Assembly: GCA_031556065.1 (NCBI GenBank)
Contig: JAVBTR010000090.1
Location: 1 to 32,201, forward strand
DNA: 32,201 nt
Direction of reading: 5' to 3'
Source of the DNA: JAVBTR01 sp031556065
Lineage (GTDB): Bacteria; Bacillota; Clostridia; Christensenellales; Aristaeellaceae
Below, piece by piece: positions 14,451-22,396 of this stretch (positions within the stretch are counted from its first letter, which is position 1; each line of letters starts with the position of its first letter). The position numbers and the translations under genes were made by a program. The notes below the pieces were generated by a model. The model made no database searches and had not been told where the DNA came from. It was given only the letters and a program-made list of their open reading frames with translations.

Positions 14451-15254
14451 ATGAAAAAGGTTTTATCGGTACTACTGGCAATGGTGTTGGTTTTGAGCGC
14501 CACGTCTGCCCTGGCGGCAGGCACCTTTAAGGTGGGCATGGAGTGCAACTATGCGCCCTTTAACTGGACCCAGGCGGAGCCCAGTGATTACGCAGTGGAA
14601 ATTGAAGGCGGCGCAGGCTATGCGGACGGCTATGATGTGCAGATTGCGAAACTCTTGGCGGAAGGCCTGGGCCTTGAACTGGTGATTGTGAAAACCGAAT
14701 GGGACGGCCTGCCCATGAGCGTAATGAGTGGGGTGACCGATGCTATCATCGCGGGTATGAGCCCTACGGCGGAACGGAAAGTATCCATCGATTTTTCTGA
14801 TTTGTACTATACCAGCGATCTGGTGATTGTGGTTAAAAAAGAAGGCGCTTATAAGGAGGCCAAGACCTTGGCGGATTTCAGCGGCGCAAAGATCACGGGG
14901 CAGCTTAACACATTCCACTACACGGTCATTGAGCAAATTCCCGGCGTACAGCAGATGCCCGCTATGGATACCTTTCCGGCTATGACCATCGCCCTAAAGG
15001 CCGGCGCCATCGATGGCTATGTGGCAGAAAGGCCCGGTGCGGAAGCGGATGTGCTGGCCAACCCGGATTTGACCTACATTTTGTTCGAGGAGGGCTTCGC
15101 AGCTAGTGCGGACGATGTTTCCGTAGCGGTGGGGCTTAAAAAGAACAGCGAATACCTGGCAAAGATCAATGAAATTTTAGCCGGCCTCAATGAAGCCGAC
15201 AGGCTGCAGCTGATGCTGGATGCGACCCTTAGACAACCCTTAAATCAAGAATAA
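14451..15254 (+). CDS. Lysine-type amino acid ABC transporter, substrate-binding protein
   Basis: A 267-residue secreted binding protein of family 3 (SBP_bac_3). It starts at the ATG at 14451 after GGAGGAATACAC; the frame is open further upstream, but that part is the riboswitch leader. A signal peptide (MKKVLSVLLAMVLVL, ending SALAAG) has no lipobox cysteine. The mature protein starts GTFKVGMECNYAPFNW, the standard first strand and aromatic ligand pocket, then YDVQIAKLLAEGLGLELV, and SGVTDAIIAGMSPTAERK including the conserved arginine-containing segment that grips the amino acid carboxylate. Control by the L-box upstream points to lysine as the substrate; related family members carry arginine or glutamine. 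It heads a four-gene operon. Confidence 0.92.
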   Translation: MKKVLSVLLAMVLVLSATSALAAGTFKVGMECNYAPFNWTQAEPSDYAVEIEGGAGYADGYDVQIAKLLAEGLGLELVIVKTEWDGLPMSVMSGVTDAIIAGMSPTAERKVSIDFSDLYYTSDLVIVVKKEGAYKEAKTLADFSGAKITGQLNTFHYTVIEQIPGVQQMPAMDTFPAMTIALKAGAIDGYVAERPGAEADVLANPDLTYILFEEGFAASADDVSVAVGLKKNSEYLAKINEILAGLNEADRLQLMLDATLRQPLNQE

Positions 15255-15266
15255 AAGAGGCTGCAT

Positions 15267-16040
15267 ATGCCAACAACATTTTTTGGATGGGTTTGGTTTT
15301 TACTGGAGAAGTACGGCTCCCTGTTCCTCAAAGGAACAGGGATGACCTTGCTTGTGGCTATTTCCGGCACCTTGATCGGTTTTGCCATAGGCTTGTTGGT
15401 AGCCATTGTACGCACGATTCCCATGCCGCAAAAGGGGTTCGGGAAGAAGGCAGGACTAAAGGGTGCCCAATGGCTGATGGGTGTTTATATTGAAGTGTTC
15501 CGTGGCACGCCCATGATCGTCCAGGCCATGGTTATTTACTATGGGGCCATGCAGTACCTGAACCTTTCCATGCCTTATCTGACGGCGGCGATCCTGATCG
15601 TTTCGATCAATACCGGCGCATATATGGCAGAAATTACCCGGGGCGGCATTATTTCTGTGGATAAGGGGCAAAAGGAAGCGGCCACGGCCATTGGCATGAG
15701 CCACTGGCAGGCCATGATCCATGTGGTGCTGCCCCAGGCGGTTCGCAATATTATGCCTTCTATCGGCAACGAGTTTGTGGTAAATATTAAGGATTCCAGC
15801 GTGTTGAACGTGATTTCTGTTTCGGAATTGTTCTTTATGTCCAAGTCTGCGGCGGGCACTTATTTTAAGTATTTTGAAGTGTTTTTTATTACGGCCATTA
15901 TCTACTTAATTTTGACGTTATCTGTGACGCGGATATTGCGCTTTATTGAAAAGAAAATGGACGGTAAAGAATCCTATACCATTTCCGGCTCCCAAACGGA
16001 TAGTCACAGCCATATCAAGGTAACGGAGGGAAGGCAATGA
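15267..16040 (+). CDS. Lysine-type amino acid ABC transporter permease
   Basis: A 257-residue inner-membrane protein of the polar amino acid permease family (HisM/GlnP type). It has about five membrane helices, with the first near residues 19–45 (GTGMTLLVAISGTLIGFAIG). The EAA loop reads AATAIGMSHWQAMIHVVLPQ, the cytoplasmic contact for the ATPase, and YIEVFRGTPMIVQ is the conserved FxRGTPLxxQ segment. The C-terminal tail of about 30 residues is polar and contains histidine–serine patches (SQTDSHSHIK). It is probably a homodimer because no second permease is present. Its stop overlaps the ATPase start by four bases (ATGA). Confidence 0.93.
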   Translation: MPTTFFGWVWFLLEKYGSLFLKGTGMTLLVAISGTLIGFAIGLLVAIVRTIPMPQKGFGKKAGLKGAQWLMGVYIEVFRGTPMIVQAMVIYYGAMQYLNLSMPYLTAAILIVSINTGAYMAEITRGGIISVDKGQKEAATAIGMSHWQAMIHVVLPQAVRNIMPSIGNEFVVNIKDSSVLNVISVSELFFMSKSAAGTYFKYFEVFFITAIIYLILTLSVTRILRFIEKKMDGKESYTISGSQTDSHSHIKVTEGRQ

Positions 16041-16774
16041 GCGAAGCGATATTATCCATCCGCCATCTTGAAAAATGCTTTGGGGCAAACCAGGTACTAA
16101 AGGATATTTCCTTCGATGTGGCCCAGGGGGAAGTCATATCCATTATCGGTTCCTCCGGCTCGGGGAAAAGCACGCTGCTTCGGTGCATTAATTTTATCGA
16201 AGCACCTACCAATGGGCAGATTTTGTTTAAAGGGCAGAACGCCCAAACCCAGTGGAAGCGGGGAGAATACCACGCCAAGGTGGGAATGGTTTTTCAAAGC
16301 TTTAACCTGTTTAATAATATGACAGCCTTGGAAAACTGCATTTCCGGCCAAACCATTGTGCTCAAGCGCAATAAGACCGAAGCCAGGGAAAATGCCATGA
16401 AATACCTGGATCGTGTGGGCCTTGCACCGTATATCAACGCCCGGCCCAGCCAGCTTTCTGGCGGCCAGAAGCAGCGGGTGGCCATCGCCCGGGCCTTGGC
16501 CATGAACCCGGATGTGCTTTTATTCGATGAACCTACATCCGCTTTGGACCCAGAAATGGTAGGGGAAGTGCTTTGCGTAATGAAAGCCTTAGCCAATGAA
16601 GGCTTAACCATGCTGACAGTGACCCACGAAATGGGCTTTGCCAGGGATGTAAGCCATCGGGTCATCTTCATGGATGGTGGGGTGATCGCCGAAGAAGGCA
16701 AGCCGGAGGATATCTTCACCAACCCGAAGCAGGCCAGGACAAGGGAGTTTCTATCCCGGATACTGGGGGCATAA
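16037..16774 (+). CDS. Lysine-type amino acid ABC transporter ATP-binding protein
   Basis: A 245-residue ATPase of the GlnQ/HisP family. Walker A is GSSGSGKST at about residues 35–43, the Q-loop VGMVFQSFNLF, signature LSGGQKQRVAIARA, Walker B VLLFDEPTSALDP with the catalytic glutamate, and H-loop VTHEMGFA. All functional motifs are intact, unlike the ATPase at the window's left edge. Two copies should bind the permease dimer from the cytoplasm. It overlaps the permease gene and is followed 2 bases later by the toroid-like protein gene. Confidence 0.95.
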   Translation: MSEAILSIRHLEKCFGANQVLKDISFDVAQGEVISIIGSSGSGKSTLLRCINFIEAPTNGQILFKGQNAQTQWKRGEYHAKVGMVFQSFNLFNNMTALENCISGQTIVLKRNKTEARENAMKYLDRVGLAPYINARPSQLSGGQKQRVAIARALAMNPDVLLFDEPTSALDPEMVGEVLCVMKALANEGLTMLTVTHEMGFARDVSHRVIFMDGGVIAEEGKPEDIFTNPKQARTREFLSRILGA

Positions 16775-16776
16775 AG

Positions 16777-17748
16777 ATGAACCTGAGCGCCAGCTTTTCA
16801 GAGGCTGCCAAAGGGCTTTTCGATTGGACGGAAAATCCGGCGATTAAACACAAAATTTTAAAAGATTTTTTTAATGCGCCTTGTGAATGTTATCATGAGG
16901 CGTTTTTGCAAAGTGATATTGTGAATGAATTATACCGGGAACAGGAGCCGGACGGGAACTGGGGCCCTTTAAACAGCAAGGATTATAGCCGGAAAGCTGT
17001 TTTCCCTACCACCTTTGTAGCCATTGAGCGGTGCCAATATATTGGCCTCACCCTCGAAGACCGGGGTATTCTTTTGTGTGCTCTAGACTATTTGGAGGAT
17101 CTTTTGCAGGACCGCAATACCCAGGTACTGTATAACCGCAACGAGCGGGCCATTCCTTGGCAAATGGCGGATGTCGCTACCTGCGCGGAGCGGCTTAAGC
17201 CCCAAAACCCACTATGCGACAGGCTGTATTTTGAGTGGCTGTATATCATAGAACGGGCATTTGAAACCGGGGAATACGATTATGAGCAGGATAAAGCTGC
17301 CCAGCATGAGGTACTGGGTACGCGTGAAAAGCGGCTGGTGCCGCTGAGAATCAAACTAATTTTAAGCCGCCGGGAAAACGTAAGCCCTAAGCTGGAAGAG
17401 GCGTTGTTGCATTATTTCGGCAAGCATGCTTATGAGAATGGCCATTTCTGGGAGGAAGCCGCGTGCAAGCTGCCGGAAAGCTTCCAAAACAATAAAATGC
17501 GCCGGTGGTTTCCGGGCTTTAACTATATTGGGCAATTCAAAGGATCGAAAATTTACCTTGAAAATGTGGTGGCATTTTTAATGGAAAGCCGCAATAAAAT
17601 GGGCCTGTGGGATTATGGCAGCCAGATCAAAGACCCATGGGGGTATTTCGAATACTTTCAAACAGGCCGGGTTACAAAAGAAACCCGTATGGCAGATTGC
17701 AGCATGGAAGTGCTAAGTTTCTTAAACACATACATGAATAATCTATAG
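16777..17748 (+). CDS. Uncharacterised alpha/alpha-toroid (prenyltransferase/cyclase-like) protein in lysine operon
   Basis: A 323-residue soluble protein, the last gene of the lysine-riboswitch operon, 2 bases after the ATPase gene, so its expression should follow lysine availability. It has no signal peptide or membrane segment. Two segments recall the QxxDGxW repeats of terpenoid cyclase/prenyltransferase toroids: EQEPDGNWGP (about residues 51–60) and MGLWDYGSQIKDPWGYFEYF (about 280–299). Helices between them contain paired aromatic residues (RMADCSMEVLSFLNTY at the end). There is no DxDD or DDxxD cluster, so it is unlikely to be an isoprenoid enzyme; the fold alone may be shared. I cannot assign a reaction. 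A role in using or sensing lysine is only suggested by the operon. Confidence 0.7.
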   Translation: MNLSASFSEAAKGLFDWTENPAIKHKILKDFFNAPCECYHEAFLQSDIVNELYREQEPDGNWGPLNSKDYSRKAVFPTTFVAIERCQYIGLTLEDRGILLCALDYLEDLLQDRNTQVLYNRNERAIPWQMADVATCAERLKPQNPLCDRLYFEWLYIIERAFETGEYDYEQDKAAQHEVLGTREKRLVPLRIKLILSRRENVSPKLEEALLHYFGKHAYENGHFWEEAACKLPESFQNNKMRRWFPGFNYIGQFKGSKIYLENVVAFLMESRNKMGLWDYGSQIKDPWGYFEYFQTGRVTKETRMADCSMEVLSFLNTYMNNL

Positions 17749-17770
17749 CGCCTTCTTTGGACAGAGAGAA

Positions 17771-17808
17771 CAAGGGGCCTTTCTTTCAGCTGAAAGAAAG
17801 GCCCCTTG
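17771..17808. terminator. Bidirectional terminator between convergent operons
   Basis: A 38-base perfect palindrome: the 19 bases 17771–17789 (CAAGGGGCCTTTCTTTCAG) are exactly complementary to 17790–17808, so the hairpin tip opens at the centre. It sits between the stops of the lysine and methionine operons. The minus strand continues with a pyrimidine run (TTCTCTCTGT); the plus side is CATTATCTATAT. Confidence 0.85.
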
Positions 17809-17827
17809 CATTATCTATATACCGAAA

Positions 17828-18649
17828 TTAAAACATCGGGATTACGCCGCCGGCATAGGCTTCATTGGTGAGCATATATTCTTTAACCTTATCGCTTTGC
17901 AAAACGGTCTTTAAGGCAGCGACGAAATCGCTGTCGGCATCTTCCGGGCGGACAACGACGTAGTTGGCATAAACCTGAGCGGATTCGCCTTCGATAGGCT
18001 CCAGGAAGAGGGCGTCAGCGGCGGGGGAGAGGCCGGCGCCAATGGCGAAGTTGCCATTGATAACAGCCAGATCGGCATCTTCCAGGGTGGCGGGGAGGGT
18101 GGAAGCTTCCACTTCAAGAATGTTCAGCTTCTTGGGGTTATCGATGATATCCAGAACGATCAGGCTGGATTCGGGGGTAGCGTCCTTCGGAAGGGTGATC
18201 AGGCCGGCGTCCTGCAACAGGAAGAGGGCCCGGGTTTCGTTGGAAGGATCGTTGGTGATGGTGATGGTAGCGCCATCGGGAAGATCGGCCAGGGATTTGG
18301 TTTTGCCGGCATAGATGCCATAGGGCTCATAGTGTACGGGAACGGCGGCGATAAGCTGTTCGGATTCCGATACGGTGGCGTTGTAGGCATTTAAGTAAGG
18401 CATATGCTGGAAGTAGTTGGCATCCAACTCGCCATTGGCCAAGGCCGGGTTGGGCAGGGGGTATTCGGTAAAGGTAATAATATTCAGTTCAAAGCCCAGG
18501 GCTTTTAAATCTTCCGTAACCAGTTCGAGAACTTCCTGGTGAGGGGAGGGGGTGGCACCAATGGTAACGGTCTTGAGGGCGTCTGCGCAGGCGATGGTGA
18601 AAGAGAAGGTCAGGGCAAGGGCAAGAACCAGAGCGAGAAGTTTTTTCAT
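17828..18649 (-). CDS. metQ: Methionine ABC transporter substrate-binding protein (NlpA/MetQ family)
   Basis: A 273-residue NlpA/MetQ-family binding protein, which captures D/L-methionine. After a signal peptide (MKKLLALVLALALTF), the mature start is TVTIGATPSPHQEVLELV, followed by LNIITFTEYPLPNPALANGE and LDANYFQHMPYLN, the classic MetQ strand and FQH ligand motif. Further on come VPVHYEPYGIYAGK and ITNDPSNETRALFLLQDAG. A cysteine at residue 21 sits in FTIACAD; Thr rather than Leu at -3 makes it an imperfect lipobox, so lipid anchoring is uncertain. An AAAGGAG site lies ahead of the ATG. It is the third gene of metNIQ, with a 34-base gap after metI. Confidence 0.95.
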   Translation of the reverse strand: MKKLLALVLALALTFSFTIACADALKTVTIGATPSPHQEVLELVTEDLKALGFELNIITFTEYPLPNPALANGELDANYFQHMPYLNAYNATVSESEQLIAAVPVHYEPYGIYAGKTKSLADLPDGATITITNDPSNETRALFLLQDAGLITLPKDATPESSLIVLDIIDNPKKLNILEVEASTLPATLEDADLAVINGNFAIGAGLSPAADALFLEPIEGESAQVYANYVVVRPEDADSDFVAALKTVLQSDKVKEYMLTNEAYAGGVIPMF

Positions 18650-18683
18650 GGGATAGGTCTCCTTTCAAAATTAAATACTTGGG

Positions 18684-19346
18684 TTACCGGCGGCGGTGAT
18701 CCAGGGCCTTAGTGAGCTTGGAGCCGCCCACTTGGAAAAACTGAACCAGGATAACTAAGATGATGCTGGCGGCATACATAAGGGTGTATTCACGGCGGTT
18801 AAGGCCGTAAGCAATGGCGATCTTGCCAAGACCATCGCCGCCCGCCGCTCCAGACATGGCTGTGTAGGCCAGAATGGTGGTGATACAGATAGCAAAGCCA
18901 TTAACCAAGGAGGGAACAGCTTCGGGCAAAAGCACCTTGGTGATGATCTGCCACGTGCTGGAGCCCATTGAATTGGCGGCTTCGATAACGCCTTCATCCA
19001 CTTCTAAGAGGGACCCTTCCACCATACGGGCCACATAAGGGAAGGCCGAGACAGTGAGGGGGAAAATAACAGGAACAGTGCCAATGGCGCTACCCATGAC
19101 CACTCGGGTTACGGGAAAGAGCATCACCAGAAGAATAATAAAGGGGACCGAGCGCAAAAGGTTCACAAGGCCGCCCAGAACGGTGTTTAAGGTAGGCATA
19201 GGCTTGATGTGGCCCTTGCGGGTAATGACCAGCAGAACGCCTAAAGGCATACCTATGAGGTAGGCGAAAAAGGTGGCGGGGAGAGTCATCAGAAGGGTAT
19301 CCAGGGTTCCTTGCCATAAAAGTGGCCACATTTTGCTCCAACTCAT
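18684..19346 (-). CDS. metI: Methionine ABC transporter permease
   Basis: A 220-residue membrane protein of the MetI family with five predicted helices. Motifs include GTLDTLLMTLPATFFAYLIG at the start of the transmembrane domain, NLLRSVPFIILLVMLFP (the family's RSxPFIIL segment), and the EAA-like ATPase contact EAANSMGSSTWQIITKVLLP. The end has AYTAMSGAAGGDGLGKIAI, very typical of MetI. The start overlaps the metN stop by four bases (ATGA). It forms a homodimer with two MetN subunits. Confidence 0.96.
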   Translation of the reverse strand: MSWSKMWPLLWQGTLDTLLMTLPATFFAYLIGMPLGVLLVITRKGHIKPMPTLNTVLGGLVNLLRSVPFIILLVMLFPVTRVVMGSAIGTVPVIFPLTVSAFPYVARMVEGSLLEVDEGVIEAANSMGSSTWQIITKVLLPEAVPSLVNGFAICITTILAYTAMSGAAGGDGLGKIAIAYGLNRREYTLMYAASIILVILVQFFQVGGSKLTKALDHRRR

Positions 19347-20383
19347 GATTGATACACCTCCTCTGCGGCCAAGCCCGTTTCTTTTAAAAAGGTAAGGGCG
19401 GATTGGCGAATGGTGATATCATCAGGCGGTTGAATAAGCATCTGGCCATAGCATACGCCGCCCAGACTGCGCATATCCGCGGAGATAATGGATACGGGAA
19501 CACCCAGGTGCAGGATCAATTGGGCGATAACGGGCTCCATCAGCTGTTTGCCATCGAACACCACGCGAAGGAGAGGGCCTTTGATATCCAGGGTCTCCTG
19601 TTCTGGGGTGATGATCCCGAAGAGCCGCTTGCCAGCCTTGGATTTGGTGTGAGTGAAAACCTCATCTACGCTGCCTTCCTCTGCGATGCGGCCACCGTCT
19701 AAAATGGCTACCTGAGAGCAGATTTGGCGGATCACTGCCATTTCGTGAGTAATGATGATTACCGTAATGCCCAAATCCCGGTTGATGTCCTGCAAGAGCT
19801 TTAAGATGGATTGAGTGGTGAGTGGGTCCAGGGCGGAGGTGGCTTCGTCGCATAAAAGCACTTGAGGGTTGGAGGCAAGGGCCCTGGCAATGGCTACCCG
19901 CTGTTTCTGGCCGCCGGATAACTGGGAGGGGTAAGCGTTGGCCTTGTCTTCCAAGCCGACGATCTTTAAAAGGGCTTTGACCTGCTGATCGGCTTTGGGG
20001 CCGGAGATTCCCTCGATTTCCAGTGGGTAGCGGATATTTTTGAATACGGTTTTTTGCATTAATAAGTTGAAGGATTGGAAGATCATCGAAACGGATTTAC
20101 GCATCTTGCGCAGGTCCTTGTTATTCAACGCTAAAACCTTTTGGCCGTTAAATAGAATCCTGCCATCGGTAGGGGTATCCAGCCGGTTGATGCAGCGAAT
20201 CAGGGTGCTTTTGCCTGCGCCGGAGAGACCGATGATGCCGTAAATATCCCCTTTGCGAATTTGGAGGCTTATGTTTTCAAGAGCAACCACTTCACCATCG
20301 GCTACGGGGTAGACCTTTCTGACATTTTGAATATCGATGACGACAGGCTGCTGTTCACGAGAGAGGTTTTCTAAAGCTGCCAT
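19343..20383 (-). CDS. metN: Methionine ABC transporter ATP-binding protein with NIL domain
   Basis: A 346-residue ATPase. Walker A GLSGAGKST at about residues 53–61, Q-loop SMIFQSFNLL, signature LSGGQKQRVAIARA, Walker B VLLCDEATSALDP and H-loop IITHEM are intact; DEATSALD is the usual MetN form. After residue 265 follows the NIL regulatory domain (PLLRVVFDGKQLMEPVIAQL, later VSIISADMRSLGG), which binds methionine and inhibits transport when the amino acid accumulates in the cell. It has an N-terminal extension of about 15 residues before IDIQNVRKVY. It is the first gene of the operon; the leader shows no S-box riboswitch but carries operator-like repeats. Confidence 0.96.
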   Translation of the reverse strand: MAALENLSREQQPVVIDIQNVRKVYPVADGEVVALENISLQIRKGDIYGIIGLSGAGKSTLIRCINRLDTPTDGRILFNGQKVLALNNKDLRKMRKSVSMIFQSFNLLMQKTVFKNIRYPLEIEGISGPKADQQVKALLKIVGLEDKANAYPSQLSGGQKQRVAIARALASNPQVLLCDEATSALDPLTTQSILKLLQDINRDLGITVIIITHEMAVIRQICSQVAILDGGRIAEEGSVDEVFTHTKSKAGKRLFGIITPEQETLDIKGPLLRVVFDGKQLMEPVIAQLILHLGVPVSIISADMRSLGGVCYGQMLIQPPDDITIRQSALTFLKETGLAAEEVYQS

Positions 20384-20407
20384 ACTGTTCGCCTGCCTTT
20401 CTTAAAA

Positions 20408-20424
20408 CATACTAACCAGGTATG
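20408..20424. promoter_or_regulatory. Operator-like inverted repeat, proximal copy (metNIQ)
   Basis: CATAC (20408–20412), seven bases, GTATG (20420–20424), in the untranslated leader of metN just after the likely transcription start. Read on the plus strand it is preceded by AAAA, as is the distal copy at 20491–20507. A repressor or LysR/GntR-type regulator site is plausible. Confidence 0.55.
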
Positions 20425-20444
20425 AATTGGGGCTGATGTGGCAC

Positions 20445-20473
20445 ATGATACACCAATTGAAAATGGTTGTCAA
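20445..20473 (-). promoter_or_regulatory. Promoter of metNIQ
   Basis: On the minus strand: perfect TTGACA (20473–20468), a 17-base spacer, TATCAT (20450–20445). The strength of the boxes suggests the operon is held down by a regulator when methionine is present. Confidence 0.8.
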
Positions 20474-20490
20474 GAGGAAAGCCATAAAAA

Positions 20491-20507
20491 CATACCAATT
20501 TGCTATG
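20491..20507. promoter_or_regulatory. Operator-like inverted repeat, distal copy (metNIQ)
   Basis: CATAC (20491–20495), seven bases, CTATG (20503–20507), 17 bases upstream of the -35 box. Same spacing and same AAAAACATAC approach as the proximal copy, with one base of the second arm changed. Confidence 0.55.
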
Positions 20508-20534
20508 TTAATTTTTTGTGACAAAATTTGAGGC

Positions 20535-20562
20535 TTGCCAAAGGGTTGTGAATGTGTATACA
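20535..20562 (+). promoter_or_regulatory. Promoter of the L,D-transpeptidase gene
   Basis: TTGCCA (20535–20540), 16-base spacer, TATACA (20557–20562). The gene starts at 20612 after GGAAAGGGGCAAGG. It is divergent from metNIQ. Confidence 0.55.
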
Positions 20563-20611
20563 ATAAGAGAGCAAAATTCCCGAATTTTCGCACAGGAAAG
20601 GGGCAAGGTTA

Positions 20612-22312
20612 ATGGGAAAGAGACGGCTGGTGGCTTTCATTGTAATGGCCGCGATGCTTTTTACGATGGCTTTGGGCGTATATGCCGAAGAAGAATTGAA
20701 GCTGGTAACCGTGCAAGCGCAGGAGGATAGCGCATACGGTGTGCTTGAATACGGCGTGGACGGGGAGGCGGTAACCGCCCTGCAAACCAGGCTGATGGCG
20801 CTGAATTATTATTCGGGGAACATATCCGGCCGCTACCGTGAAGGCACCAGGGACGCGGTGAAGCAGTTCCAACGGGATTTTGACCTGAGCGAAACAGGTA
20901 TTGCCGATGCGAAAACCCAGGAAATGATTTTTAGCGCCAAGTACCGGCCATTGAAATACGGCTCCTCTGGGGATGATGTAAAGGCCCTTCAGGAAAGGCT
21001 GACAGAGCTTAAGTATTACCATGGCAAGATCAGCGGGAATTACCTAGAGGGCTCTACTTCGGCCATTACCACGTTTCAGGCCAAGCATGGTCTTGAAGCC
21101 ACCGGAAAAGCGGATACAGCCACCCAGGAACGGCTGTTTTCAGATTCGGCTTTGGCCAAGGATGAAATCCAGCAGGCAGCAGCAGAGCTGCCCGGAGATG
21201 AAGAAATGGTGATCACCGGGGACGGGGAAGAGTTGCCCGATTTTGAAGCCCTGAACAAGGATTATCAGAAGAAATTACAGCGGGGCAGCACGGGTACAAT
21301 TGTGAAAGAGGTGCAGAACCGTTTAACAGAGCTGGGTTTTTATACGGGTCCCATTTCTGGGAATTTTATGAACCAGACCCAGACGGCCACCAAAGCCTTC
21401 CAGACTCATAACGGACTTACCTCCGATGGGGTAATTGGCGAGGATACCTGGAACGCGTTGTTTAACGACGCCAATGTGGTAACTGCCGCTTCTACGCCCC
21501 GGCCTACCCCGGAACCCACGCCTGTGCCTTATGCCATGACGGTGGACGTTAAAAACCAGGTGACCACCGTTTACGGAAGGGATGAGCAGGGAAATTACAC
21601 CAACATTGTTCGGCAGATGATCTGCTCCACAGGCACCAAATCCAACCCCAGCGATCTGGGGGATTGGACATTGGATGGCCGAACGGCACGCTGGTGCTAT
21701 TTCCCCAAATGGGGTTCCCATGCCCAGTATTGGACAAGGATTAATAAATCCATCGCCTTTCATTCGGTAATATACAACTCTGTTAATACCATGGATCTTT
21801 CGGTGGGTTCTTATAAGGCGTTGGGTACCAGGGCGTCCCACGGGTGTATCCGCTTGCTGGTAAGCGATGCCAAATGGGTGTATGAAAACGTGGGAAAGGG
21901 AACCATTGTAACCATACGGGATGATTTGCCTGCTGATGAAGAATTGGCAAAGTCCCTGCAGCCTCCGGCGTTGAACCGCAGCAACATGTTGCCCCAATCC
22001 ACCCCTGAGCCGACACCTGCTCCCAGCTACGTTTCCGGTACCTTGCCAAACGATATGAGCAAGACCTTAAAAGCCGGTTCCAGCGGCGAAGAAGTATATT
22101 ATTTGCAAATGAAGCTAAAAGAACTGGGCTATTATACGGGCAGCGTCACGGGTAGCTTTTATAGCGGCACCAAAGCGGCAGTACAGGCTTTCCAAAAAGA
22201 TCATGGCCTGCAGGCCGATGGGGTGGCTGGACCCAATACCTTAAAGAAAATATACGAAAACGAACTGGCGACGCCGGAGCCTACGGCAGCGCCGATCCCC
22301 ATGCCAACATAG
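20612..22312 (+). CDS. L,D-transpeptidase (YkuD) with four peptidoglycan-binding repeats
   Basis: A 566-residue secreted cell-wall enzyme. It starts with a signal peptide (residues 1–26, ending GVYAEE). Three PG_binding_1 domains follow at about 42–105, 112–172 and 225–290, each with the pattern LKYGSSGDDVKALQERL… and GxISGxY. Proline–threonine linkers (TPRPTPEPTPVP) lead to a YkuD catalytic domain at about 308–440 containing ASHGCIRLLVSDAKWVY: catalytic Cys412 and His410. A fourth PG_binding_1 domain lies at about 487–550, after another proline linker. The enzyme should make 3-3 cross-links in peptidoglycan, or attach proteins to it, and hold onto the wall through its repeats. Having the catalytic domain between binding repeats is notable. 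The gene is single, with its own promoter and a very long terminator. Confidence 0.93.
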   Translation: MGKRRLVAFIVMAAMLFTMALGVYAEEELKLVTVQAQEDSAYGVLEYGVDGEAVTALQTRLMALNYYSGNISGRYREGTRDAVKQFQRDFDLSETGIADAKTQEMIFSAKYRPLKYGSSGDDVKALQERLTELKYYHGKISGNYLEGSTSAITTFQAKHGLEATGKADTATQERLFSDSALAKDEIQQAAAELPGDEEMVITGDGEELPDFEALNKDYQKKLQRGSTGTIVKEVQNRLTELGFYTGPISGNFMNQTQTATKAFQTHNGLTSDGVIGEDTWNALFNDANVVTAASTPRPTPEPTPVPYAMTVDVKNQVTTVYGRDEQGNYTNIVRQMICSTGTKSNPSDLGDWTLDGRTARWCYFPKWGSHAQYWTRINKSIAFHSVIYNSVNTMDLSVGSYKALGTRASHGCIRLLVSDAKWVYENVGKGTIVTIRDDLPADEELAKSLQPPALNRSNMLPQSTPEPTPAPSYVSGTLPNDMSKTLKAGSSGEEVYYLQMKLKELGYYTGSVTGSFYSGTKAAVQAFQKDHGLQADGVAGPNTLKKIYENELATPEPTAAPIPMPT

Positions 22313-22315
22313 AAT

Positions 22316-22378
22316 AAGGGCATCACAAAAAGAACTGCCAAAGGCACGGCCCTTGGCAGTTCTTTTTGTGATGCCCTT
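22316..22378. terminator. Very long bidirectional terminator
   Basis: A 26-bp perfect stem: 22316–22341 pairs with 22353–22378, loop of 11 bases. The stem carries an A5/T5 tract (CACAAAAAGAACTGCC on the left arm). A T-rich tail (TGTTTTGTTTTC) follows on the plus strand. It separates the convergent transpeptidase and motor operons. Confidence 0.88.
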
Positions 22379-22396
22379 GTTTTGTTTTCATTATCA

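Noticed and set aside
20384..20600. S-box (SAM) or T-box leader for metNIQ
   Set aside because: The leader is too short and none of the conserved S-box or T-box blocks is present.
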